DNA of 33,547 nt from Ruminococcus sp. (GTDB lineage: Bacteria; Bacillota; Clostridia; Oscillospirales; Ruminococcaceae): the NCBI GenBank assembly GCA_017626015.1, contig JAGAJO010000025.1, positions 1-33,547 of the forward strand, written 5' to 3'. Numbering within the stretch: the stretch's first letter is position 1; each line of letters begins with the position of its first letter. A program made the position numbers and the translations under genes. This document shows, piece after piece, positions 17,339 to 24,687 of this stretch. Under the pieces are notes generated by a model. The model did no database searches. It had not been told where the DNA came from and was given only the letters and a program-made list of their open reading frames with translations.

Positions 17339-17360
17339 ATATAGGATTGCCTATATTTTT
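17339..17360 (+). terminator. Terminator-like hairpin in the hypE leader
   Basis: ATATAGG/CCTATAT with a 4-nt loop is followed by TTTT immediately after the predicted transcription start. The stem is AT-rich and weak. It could attenuate hypE or be chance. Confidence 0.3.
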
Positions 17361-17402
17361 AAGGCTGAAAATATTACAGATCCGAAAGGCGGTATAAATA
17401 AA

Positions 17403-18410
17403 ATGTCAGAAGAATATGTGACGCTTGCTCACGGAGCGGGCGGAAAACAAACGAGCGAGCTTATAGAAAAGGTTTTCAAGGCGCATTTTTCAAATCCGGA
17501 ATTTACGGCGGACGACGCTGCCGTGCTTGATGTGGAAAAGGGCAGGCTTGCATTTACCACAGACGGCTTTATCGTGTCGCCTTACGAGTTCCCGGGTGGA
17601 AATATAGGAAAGCTTAGTATCTGCGGAACGGTCAACGATCTTTCCTGCATGGGCGCTAAGCCTATGTATATGACCTGCGCTTTCGTTATCGAGGAGGGTT
17701 TCCCCCTGGAAAAGCTGGAGGAGATCGCTGCTGCAATGGAGAAGACCGCCGGCGAAGCGGGTGTAAAGATAGTTGCGGGAGATACCAAGGTAGCCGGAAA
17801 GGGACAGGTCGATAACGTGTTCATAACCACTACGGGCATCGGTAAGATCGTGGAAGGAGCCAATACTTCAGGCAGGAACGCAAAGCCCGGGGACGCAGTT
17901 ATCGTTACCGGGGATATAGGCAGGCACGGATGTACCATTCTGCTGGCAAGGGACGAATTCGGCATAGAAGCAGATGTTACCAGCGACTGCGCACCTCTCT
18001 GGCAGCCGGTGGAGACTATGCTCAATGTCACCAAGGACATTCACGTTATAAGAGACGCCACAAGAGGCGGGGTAGGTACGGTGCTTTACGAGATAGCCGG
18101 ACAGAGCGGCGTAGGCATTAAGCTTTGCGCAGAGGATATCCCTGTTGCGGACGAGGTAAAGGGTGTCTGCGGAATGCTGGGTCTTGAGCCGCTGTATCTT
18201 GCCTGCGAGGGAAGGCTTGTGGTGTTCGCACCGTCGGAAAAGGCGGAGGAGATAGTTTCTGCGCTGAGAAAATGCAGATACTGCGAAAACGCTGCGGTCA
18301 TTGGTACCGTCACGGAGGAAAATCCGGGAAAGGTAGTAATGGAAACGGAGATAGGCGCACAGACGCTGCTTCCCCAGCCGGGCGGAGAGCTTCTGCCGAG
18401 GATATGCTGA
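17403..18410 (+). CDS. hypE: Hydrogenase maturation protein HypE (carbamoyl/cyano-forming)
   Basis: A member of the PurM/AIR-synthase-like ATPases, 335 residues. HypE dehydrates a carbamoyl group, received from HypF on its C-terminal Cys, to the cyano ligand of [NiFe] hydrogenases. The N-terminal HGAGGKQTSELI, the TTDGFIVSP strand, the GTVNDLSCMGA loop, the RDATRGGVGTVLYEIA motif and above all the final PRIC with terminal Cys are diagnostic. The GAGGKQTSEL stretch is slightly variant, but the catalytic tail is intact. AAAGGCGG precedes the ATG. No other hyp or hydrogenase genes are visible here; nadA follows from its own promoter. Confidence 0.9.
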   Translation: MSEEYVTLAHGAGGKQTSELIEKVFKAHFSNPEFTADDAAVLDVEKGRLAFTTDGFIVSPYEFPGGNIGKLSICGTVNDLSCMGAKPMYMTCAFVIEEGFPLEKLEEIAAAMEKTAGEAGVKIVAGDTKVAGKGQVDNVFITTTGIGKIVEGANTSGRNAKPGDAVIVTGDIGRHGCTILLARDEFGIEADVTSDCAPLWQPVETMLNVTKDIHVIRDATRGGVGTVLYEIAGQSGVGIKLCAEDIPVADEVKGVCGMLGLEPLYLACEGRLVVFAPSEKAEEIVSALRKCRYCENAAVIGTVTEENPGKVVMETEIGAQTLLPQPGGELLPRIC

Positions 18411-18425
18411 CCGTATTATCCCACA

Positions 18426-18443
18426 TGACATGATGTTATGTCA
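18426..18443. promoter_or_regulatory. Candidate operator dyad upstream of nadA
   Basis: TGACAT and ATGTCA, exact reverse complements separated by 6 bases, end 10 bases before the nadA -35. NAD-biosynthesis genes in Firmicutes are often controlled by NiaR; whether this fits its site is untested. The dyad has no T run, so it is not a good terminator for hypE. Confidence 0.4.
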
Positions 18444-18453
18444 GGACACGCTC

Positions 18454-18482
18454 TTGACAATTTTCTGCGGTTATTGTATACT
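18454..18482 (+). promoter_or_regulatory. Consensus promoter of nadA
   Basis: TTGACA (18454-18459), 17 bases, TATACT (18477-18482). The leader to the ATG is about 70 nt. Confidence 0.8.
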
Positions 18483-18558
18483 TAATATCAAGCTATGCGG
18501 AGGAGATCTCCGTGTGCAGATCTTATGAACACAGTTTCTTAATTTTCAAGGTGATTTT

Positions 18559-19485
18559 ATGACAATAAAGGATATTCAGGAAGAAATACTAAAGCTGAAA
18601 AAGGAAAAGGATATTTGTATCCTTGCTCACAGCTATCAGGCTAAGGAGATCATTGAGATCGCCGATATTACGGGAGATTCGTACAAGCTCAGCGTAGAGG
18701 CTGCAAAGGTCTCAAGCAAAAATATTTTAATGTGCGGAGTTCACTTTATGGCGGAGACGGCTAAAATGCTTTCTCCCGGCAAGAACGTTTATCTCGCCAA
18801 TCCAGAGGCGGGCTGTCCCATGGCGGAGCAGATGGAGCCGGATATGATAAGGGCGCTTAAGGATATGGAGCCGGACAGAAAAATAGTCTGCTACATAAAT
18901 ACCACCGCCGCTCTGAAAGCGGTGTGCGACGTGTGCGTTACCTCCTCGTCGGCAGTGAAGATCGTAAAAAATATGGACGCACACAAGATACTGTTTATCC
19001 CCGACTGCAACCTCGGTGCGTTTGTAGCCGAATCCTGTCCCGATAAGGATATAAAGCTTCTTCAGGGCGGCTGTCCTGTTCATGCTTCGGTTACTGAGGA
19101 GGAAATGGATGCTGCAAAGTCTGCTCATCCCAATGCAAAGATCCTGGTTCATCCTGAGTGTATTCCGGCGGTGACAAAAAAGGCTGACTATGCCGGCTCC
19201 ACATCGGGAATAATGGAGTATGCGGCAAATTCCGACGCAGAGGAATTTGTCATCGGTACTGAGATCTCAATTGCCGAGCATTTACAGTACCGTTTCCCGG
19301 AAAAGAAGTTTTACATACTTTCAAAGAAAATTATCTGCCCTAATATGAAGATGACCACGCTTGTGGACGTTTATAACAGCTGTAAGGGCATTGGCTGCGG
19401 CGGAGGATATGAAATAGTTATGAGCGATGAGGAGATCTCCGCTGCCGTGTCATGCATAAACGAAATGATAAGACTGGGCGGCTGA
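18559..19485 (+). CDS. nadA: Quinolinate synthase NadA (4Fe-4S)
   Basis: Condenses iminoaspartate with dihydroxyacetone phosphate to quinolinate in de novo NAD synthesis. The 308 residues match the short NadA type. By comparison with structurally known NadA, the likely cluster ligands are Cys86 (PEAGCPM), Cys172 (GGCPVH) and Cys260 (CPNMK). The AHSYQ start motif, TSSSAVKI, HPEC, GSTSGI and GTE motifs are present. Several extra Cys (CDVC, CKGIGC) are also seen. AAGGTG precedes the ATG. nadB and nadC, the usual partners, are not next to it; a convergent metal-binding protein gene follows instead. Confidence 0.96.
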   Translation: MTIKDIQEEILKLKKEKDICILAHSYQAKEIIEIADITGDSYKLSVEAAKVSSKNILMCGVHFMAETAKMLSPGKNVYLANPEAGCPMAEQMEPDMIRALKDMEPDRKIVCYINTTAALKAVCDVCVTSSSAVKIVKNMDAHKILFIPDCNLGAFVAESCPDKDIKLLQGGCPVHASVTEEEMDAAKSAHPNAKILVHPECIPAVTKKADYAGSTSGIMEYAANSDAEEFVIGTEISIAEHLQYRFPEKKFYILSKKIICPNMKMTTLVDVYNSCKGIGCGGGYEIVMSDEEISAAVSCINEMIRLGG

Positions 19486-19507
19486 ACTCTGCCGCCTGAT
19501 ACGGAAA

Positions 19508-19545
19508 GATCCGGACGAACAATTGAAGCTCGTCCGGATCTTTTT
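19508..19545 (+). terminator. Bidirectional intrinsic terminator after nadA
   Basis: An 11-bp perfect stem GATCCGGACGA/TCGTCCGGATC with an 11-nt loop is followed by TTTTT. It lies between convergent nadA and the NifX-like gene and can serve both. Confidence 0.85.
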
Positions 19546-19548
19546 CTT

Positions 19549-19959
19549 TTAATGACAGCCGTGTTCGCCGCAAGTGTGTCCGCTGCCGTGACCTCCGCAG
19601 GTATGACCGTCTGTGTGACTGTGAGAATGGTGGGAACACATTACATCGGGATCAAAGCTCAGCGTTCCGCTTATAAGCTGCGCTACGGCTTCGTCGCAGC
19701 TTCCGGAGCAGCCGCCGAAAAGGGTTATTCCCGCTTCGGCAAGCGCATTTTTCGCTCCTCCGCCTATTCCGCCGCATATAAGGGTATCCACTCCCTGCGC
19801 CGATAAAAATCCCGCCAACGCACCGTGACCGCTGCCAAGAGTAGGTACGACCTGCGATGATACTACCTTGCCGTCCTCAACAGTGTAGATCTTGAAATTT
19901 TCCGTGTGACCGAAATGCTGGAATATCTGTCCGCCTTCGTATGTGCAGGCAATTTTCAT
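19549..19959 (-). CDS. NifX/NifB-C-terminal-like protein with a His/Cys-rich tail
   Basis: A 136-residue protein of the dinitrogenase iron-molybdenum cofactor family (COG1433). The RNase H-like core has IACTYEGGQIFQHFGHTENF at the start, CGGIGGGAKNAL and FGGCSGSCDEAV. The family binds FeMo-co or other Fe-S clusters; in organisms without nitrogenase its role is mostly unknown. The last 29 residues (108-136) hold 9 His and 4 Cys in repeated H-x-C-G-x-H-like spacing, which strongly suggests Zn, Ni or Fe binding. GGAGG precedes the ATG. It follows the LtaS-like gene by 85 bases on the same strand, and no nif or hydrogenase structural genes are seen. Confidence 0.85.
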   Translation of the reverse strand: MKIACTYEGGQIFQHFGHTENFKIYTVEDGKVVSSQVVPTLGSGHGALAGFLSAQGVDTLICGGIGGGAKNALAEAGITLFGGCSGSCDEAVAQLISGTLSFDPDVMCSHHSHSHTDGHTCGGHGSGHTCGEHGCH

Positions 19960-20044
19960 TTTTATTCCTCCTGAAAAGTTTATTATGTTTTACTATTCTC
20001 CGAACCGATAATATAATATCGGCACTGAATTGATCGACATTTCC

Positions 20045-21931
20045 TTAATTATCCGCATAATAATCGCTGAATAATATCCGGTTGTTTACCTCAATGCGTT
20101 TTTTGACCGTTTCGTTCATTTCGTTTATGAGATCCTCGTCCGCTTCCTTGCCGGTAAAGCTTTTCTCTATTTTGCCGTTGCTGTAATAAAAATCCCCGGT
20201 TATCCACGAGAGGTTGTGGAAAAATGCAAATCCCTCGTAGCTGTCGTCGAATATGTCGCTGCCTAAGTATTTGCCGCAGTTTTCTATGCCGAAAAGATTT
20301 AAAAGGGTAGGCAGGATATCTCCCGTATTGCACACCTTGTCAACCGTTTCCGGTTGGATATTTTTTGCGTAAATGAAGCAGGGTGTGTTGGACAATAAAG
20401 CGTCGTCAATTGTGTAGTCGTAAATGCTGGCGCTGTAATGGTCGGTAATGAACAGTATAACAGTATCGTCCATCAGACCGTCGTTTTCAAGCCGCTCCAC
20501 AAGCTTTCCCACCATATCGTCCGTGAGAGAAGCCTTAGCCTGAAAGATCGCCTTTTTATCATTGGGATCCTCCGCTTTAAGCTGCGGGTGTCTTTTTACA
20601 GCCTCCAGATACAGAGTATCGTTTGTGGAGTAAGGCATATGAGCGCTGTAGGTCACGATAAAGTCGAGAAATTTTTCGTTTTCCGTCAGTCTGGAATACA
20701 AGGCGTCGTCCGTGATCAGCACGTCGTCAATTTCAAAGTTCTGATCCTTATTTGCGGCGTGATCCTCATATCTTATGTAATTTTCGTACCCGTAAACCCC
20801 GCTCATTTCGCCTCTGTTATAGTAGTTTTCGGTGTTGTAGTGAAACTCGTTTGCCGTATATCCCTTTTCCCGTAAAAGCCATGCGAGGGAATAGGGAAAA
20901 GAGTTGTCTGCATAGTCGTGAGTAAGAGATACCCCTGACGGAGCAAACAGTCCTGTGTTTATCGCTGTTTCCGTGCCGAATGTAAATGTATCTCCGAAAC
21001 GTGCGGAATAGAAATTCTTAAAATTTATGCCCTCCCTCATAAGCCTTGTTATGTTCGGGCAGCTTTCTTCAGTTATTCCGTTATAGTCAAGGCTTTCCAT
21101 CATAACGACTATAAGGTTTTTATCCTTGAAGATACCGGTTTTTTCGTTATCCTTATGCTCCTGACGGTTTTCAAAGTAATCGTTCACCAGCTCAGTGCCT
21201 GCGTCGCTTTTTATGTTTATAAGATTTTTCACTGTGCATACAACATCTCGGCTGAAATAGGTGATAATGTCGTTATCCTTGTAGATATCAATGCCGTTGA
21301 CAAAATTCTTGTAGTTATAAGCCTGATAGCTTCCGTAATTATCCATTGCCCCTGAGGACTTGAAGTACGGTATGAGCAGTATCGCTGCAAGAGAGCCTGC
21401 AAGTATCAGCGAATTGATCACGTACTTGAATTTTCTCGGGACTCCCTTTTCCGGAGATCTTGAAAATTTAAGTATGAGAAACGTTCCCACAGCTGCCGTC
21501 AGCAGGAGCAGGAAAAACATCAGAAAGGTTTTGGCACTTATATCCTCTGTTATCCCCGCTGCAAATTTTGCTCCCTCTTTCGCCGAAAATACCGTGGATA
21601 TCCTGAAAAGCGATCTGTTTGCATTGTAATAGCACATTTGCGCAAAGCAGTACGCAAGCAGAAAAACGGAAAATACCGCATAAAGGACAGCCGATGTTTT
21701 TTTACCGAACATAAAAATGAACGATGCGAAAAATACAATGAAGGGAAGCATTATCCTGCCCGGATATGTTTCAAACGGTAAATATTTGTTGTAGCTTACA
21801 GTGTAAAGAGCAAGAAAATCTATCAGCACAAATGTGATAATGTAAACGATCAGCGGGAACCAGCTTCTGAATGTTATGTCCTTTGTAGCCTCGGTCAGCC
21901 TGTCGTTCAGATCTTTAAGTTTTTCTTTCAT
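20045..21931 (-). CDS. LtaS-like membrane sulfatase/phosphoglycerol transferase
   Basis: A 628-residue protein with five predicted N-terminal membrane helices (about 20-195), a linker, and an extracellular alkaline-phosphatase-fold sulfatase domain (about 260-560). Motifs: VVMMESLDYNGI (metal-binding Glu), FGTETAINTG with a Thr at about 320 in the place of the LtaS nucleophile, TYSAHMPY, and FITDHYSAS (metal-binding Asp-His). These match the LTA synthase group, which polymerises glycerol-phosphate onto a glycolipid anchor. Whether it is a true LTA synthase, a primase or another phosphoglycerol transferase cannot be told here. AAGGAAG precedes the ATG. It follows putP and a small unknown gene in a tight cluster. 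Confidence 0.85.
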   Translation of the reverse strand: MKEKLKDLNDRLTEATKDITFRSWFPLIVYIITFVLIDFLALYTVSYNKYLPFETYPGRIMLPFIVFFASFIFMFGKKTSAVLYAVFSVFLLAYCFAQMCYYNANRSLFRISTVFSAKEGAKFAAGITEDISAKTFLMFFLLLLTAAVGTFLILKFSRSPEKGVPRKFKYVINSLILAGSLAAILLIPYFKSSGAMDNYGSYQAYNYKNFVNGIDIYKDNDIITYFSRDVVCTVKNLINIKSDAGTELVNDYFENRQEHKDNEKTGIFKDKNLIVVMMESLDYNGITEESCPNITRLMREGINFKNFYSARFGDTFTFGTETAINTGLFAPSGVSLTHDYADNSFPYSLAWLLREKGYTANEFHYNTENYYNRGEMSGVYGYENYIRYEDHAANKDQNFEIDDVLITDDALYSRLTENEKFLDFIVTYSAHMPYSTNDTLYLEAVKRHPQLKAEDPNDKKAIFQAKASLTDDMVGKLVERLENDGLMDDTVILFITDHYSASIYDYTIDDALLSNTPCFIYAKNIQPETVDKVCNTGDILPTLLNLFGIENCGKYLGSDIFDDSYEGFAFFHNLSWITGDFYYSNGKIEKSFTGKEADEDLINEMNETVKKRIEVNNRILFSDYYADN

Positions 21932-21947
21932 GAGCAGAGCTTCCTTT

Positions 21948-22262
21948 TTATCTCAGAGACGAATAATGGACAACGATGTGTCTGCGCTTTCCGGTGGTAA
22001 CATCCACTCCTTTTATATCTGCGCCGTTGTGGCTCATAAGCTCTGCGCAGACGATACCGTCGAGGGAAAGATCCGCTGTAGGCTTGCCGTCGCACACGAT
22101 GGTGAGCTTGCCGTTATCGGCGTCGATTGAGATCCCTCCGGTCCTGCCTATGACCTCTTCGTCTGCGCCGTATCTTTCAACAACGCTGCTCAGACGTTTT
22201 CCGTGGAAAGCCATAAGCTCTTTAAGAGGCGTTCCGGTTTGTTTCTTTTTGAAGATCCCCAT
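21948..22262 (-). CDS. Small conserved-looking protein of unknown function
   Basis: A 104-residue protein I do not recognise. It is soluble, basic at the start (MGIFKKKQTG), with a helix around 12-31, and then mostly beta strands (GGISIDADNGKLTIVCDG, GVDVTTGKRRHIVVHYSSLR). No metal or catalytic motif is evident. It starts 2 bases after the putP stop, and its GGTGA ribosome site lies inside the end of putP, which points to translational coupling. It ends 16 bases before the LtaS-like gene. The tight spacing supports a real gene. Confidence 0.75.
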   Translation of the reverse strand: MGIFKKKQTGTPLKELMAFHGKRLSSVVERYGADEEVIGRTGGISIDADNGKLTIVCDGKPTADLSLDGIVCAELMSHNGADIKGVDVTTGKRRHIVVHYSSLR

Positions 22263-22264
22263 TT

Positions 22265-23809
22265 TTATTCACCGTCTGCTCCGCAGTTCACGCCGTTTTT
22301 AACGTCTTCAAATTCCTTGAGCATTTCTTCGTCGGGAGCTTTTGTTGCAAGGCTTACGATAACTATAAGCGCAAGGCTGATGGCAAATCCGATGACCAGC
22401 GAGTAAAGTCCCGTTCTGGTTGCGAGGGTCTGCCCGCCGAGGGGTATGTAATCCCATATAAGCACTGTGAGAGCGCCGGAAACTATTCCCGCCGCAGCTC
22501 CGGGGAGATTTGTTCTTTTCCAGTAAAGGGACATAAGCACGGTAGGTCCGAAGGAAGCGCCGAGTCCTGCCCATGCGTTTGAAACCAGTCCCATAATGCT
22601 TGAATCGGGATCGAGGGCGATAAGGTAGGCTATGACGGCTACGACTATTACAGTGATACGGCTTATCCACAGGATCCGTTTGCTGTCCGCATTTTTGTTG
22701 ATAAGCGAGTGGTAGATGTCCTCGGATACCGATGACGAGGTAACGAGCAGCTGGGAATCCGCTGTTGACATTATAGCCGCAAGCACTCCGCAGAGGAAGA
22801 TACCGCCGATAAAGGGAATGCCGATATCGTGGCTGAACACTCTCTGTATCATTTCAATAAACACGTTTTCCTGCTGATTTTCTGCCAGTACCTCCGGAAG
22901 ATAGGCTCTTCCCACAATACCTATAAAGCAGGCAAAGCAAAGGGAGAGAGCGCACCAGCCTATGCCTATGAATCTTGATTTGTTTATTTCCTTTTCATTT
23001 TTTACTGCCATGAATCTTACGAGGATATGTGGCATACCGAAGTATCCCAAAGCCCAGCCCAGCTGAGAGATGATATCTATAGGGGAGAATGAAACTCCGT
23101 CGCCGCTGTTTAAAACGTTGAAATAATCCTTTGAGTCAAGACCCGTTGAGGTAATGTTGTCCATAACGTTTCCCGAGCCTACAAGCATAAAGGCGATGAT
23201 AGGGATAGTTATAACTCCCACCAGCATTAGAAGTCCCTGAATGAAGTCGGTAACGCATACAGCCATAAAGCCGCCCATAAAGGTGTAGCCGAGAATTACC
23301 ACTGCGCCCACTGTAAGGCATATTTTATAGTCTATGCCGAAAACCGAGTTAAAGAGCTTTCCGCCGGCAGCAAGACCAGATGCGGTGTACACAAGGAAGA
23401 ATATAACTATCGCCAGCGACGATGCGAGCAGCAATATCTTATGCTTATCGTGGAAACGGTTTTCAAGGTATTTAGGAAGGGTAAGAGAATTATTGGCTCT
23501 TATGGTGTATCTTCTGAGCCTTTTGGAAACAAGCACCCAGTTAAGCACCGTGCCTATAAAAAGTCCCACGGCTATCCATATCTGACCTGTACCCATAGCG
23601 TATACAGTTCCGGGAAGTCCCATAAGCAGCCAGCCGGACATATCCGAAGCCTGCGCCGAAAGCGCCGCTACCCAGCCTGTAAGTCCTCTGCCGCCCAGGA
23701 AAAAGTCTTCTGAGCTTTTTGTCTTTTTCATATAAGCCGCTCCTATAAGCAGCATACCTATAAGGTATACGGCAAAGGCGGCTAATATCCACATCGTTGT
23801 CGAATTCAT
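22265..23809 (-). CDS. putP: Sodium/proline symporter (SSS family)
   Basis: A 514-residue membrane protein of the sodium:solute symporter family with about 13 helices. The PutP signature is clear: SSEDFFLGGRGLTGWVAALSAQASDMSGWLLMGLPG (about 32-67, given here only as landmarks SEDFFLGGR and SDMSGW), and AIMSTADSQLLVTSSSVSED (Ser/Thr of the sodium site). It imports proline with sodium. GGAGGT precedes the ATG. It lies 44 bases after a glycosyltransferase gene and 2 bases before a small unknown gene. Proline as substrate is inferred from the close PutP resemblance. Confidence 0.92.
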   Translation of the reverse strand: MNSTTMWILAAFAVYLIGMLLIGAAYMKKTKSSEDFFLGGRGLTGWVAALSAQASDMSGWLLMGLPGTVYAMGTGQIWIAVGLFIGTVLNWVLVSKRLRRYTIRANNSLTLPKYLENRFHDKHKILLLASSLAIVIFFLVYTASGLAAGGKLFNSVFGIDYKICLTVGAVVILGYTFMGGFMAVCVTDFIQGLLMLVGVITIPIIAFMLVGSGNVMDNITSTGLDSKDYFNVLNSGDGVSFSPIDIISQLGWALGYFGMPHILVRFMAVKNEKEINKSRFIGIGWCALSLCFACFIGIVGRAYLPEVLAENQQENVFIEMIQRVFSHDIGIPFIGGIFLCGVLAAIMSTADSQLLVTSSSVSEDIYHSLINKNADSKRILWISRITVIVVAVIAYLIALDPDSSIMGLVSNAWAGLGASFGPTVLMSLYWKRTNLPGAAAGIVSGALTVLIWDYIPLGGQTLATRTGLYSLVIGFAISLALIVIVSLATKAPDEEMLKEFEDVKNGVNCGADGE

Positions 23810-23853
23810 ATTTTACCTCCGTTTTTTAATGTTTTTATATTATAGATGAGAAG

Positions 23854-24591
23854 TCAGCGGACATCATAATAAAAGCTATCTGCTGCATTGCGGTCTTTAC
23901 CTGTGAAGATCCGCTTTGTCAAACTACGGTTCTTTATAAGATACCAGTCACCGAATTCATCAAATTTGCGTGATGATGTCAATACGTAAGACTTTTTCAG
24001 AGTTCCGTATTTTAACCCTGATCTTCTGCCAAATTTGCAAAGCCTTTCAGCAAAATCCATATCTTCAAGACTAACTAGGCTTTCATCAAATCCGCCTATC
24101 GCCTCAAAGCTTCGCTTGTAAAACCAGAACATAGCACCGCTGAGATAACCGCCGTTTTTTTTCATAACAGGCAAAAGATTGACTGCAACATAAAGCGATG
24201 AACACGCTATTCCCACAGACATTCTGTCAAACCTTGGATTTGCTCCGCCGCCTACATACTTTCCGCTTTGAAGCTTTTCTTTTATTTCAACAAACGAATA
24301 TTTTGTCATCAGACTGTCAGCATCTATCGTTACCACGATCTCACCGCTTGCAGCATTAACGCCTGTGTTTCTGACGGCGGCTATACACTTGTCATCATTC
24401 ACCAGAACTCTCGCCCCGTAATGCTTTGCGATTGCACAAGTTCTGTCTGTACATCTGTTTGCTACAACAATGATCTCCACGCTGTCAGGTCTGACATACT
24501 TAGAAGCGCTGATAATAGCACGTAAGCATTTACCTATATATTTTTCCTCATTATGGGCAGGTATTACAACAGAAAATGTAGTTTGATTCAT
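23854..24591 (-). CDS. Family 2 glycosyltransferase
   Basis: A 245-residue GT-A fold enzyme. SVVIPAHNEEKYIGKCL opens the nucleotide-binding half, IIVVANRCTDRT continues it, and TIDADS (DAD at about 90-92) is the metal/nucleotide-sugar binding site. GGFDESLVSLEDMDFAERL supplies the catalytic ED motif. There is no long C-terminal membrane segment, so it is probably peripheral. Donor and acceptor are unknown. AGAGGTG precedes the ATG. It follows a terminator after thrS and precedes putP by 44 bases, so it may head the cluster that ends in the LtaS-like gene. I could not find a convincing promoter. Confidence 0.85.
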   Translation of the reverse strand: MNQTTFSVVIPAHNEEKYIGKCLRAIISASKYVRPDSVEIIVVANRCTDRTCAIAKHYGARVLVNDDKCIAAVRNTGVNAASGEIVVTIDADSLMTKYSFVEIKEKLQSGKYVGGGANPRFDRMSVGIACSSLYVAVNLLPVMKKNGGYLSGAMFWFYKRSFEAIGGFDESLVSLEDMDFAERLCKFGRRSGLKYGTLKKSYVLTSSRKFDEFGDWYLIKNRSLTKRIFTGKDRNAADSFYYDVR

Positions 24592-24632
24592 AGTACACCT
24601 CTAAATTACGATTTATACGGTCATACAGCAAA

Positions 24633-24661
24633 GGGGGCAGAATTTTCTGAATTTTGCCCCC
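24633..24661 (-). terminator. Intrinsic terminator of thrS
   Basis: On the minus strand GGGGGCA and TGCCCCC pair around an AT-rich loop that can pair further (AATT/AATT). TTTG follows. It lies 27-55 bases after the thrS stop. Confidence 0.7.
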
Positions 24662-24687
24662 TTGCAAACATAAATGCGTTTTTGCCG

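Noticed and set aside
20005-20022. CCGATA...TATCGG dyad upstream of the NifX-like gene
   Set aside because: Only 6-bp arms around an AT-rich centre, with no clear promoter alongside; too weak to call an operator or a terminator.
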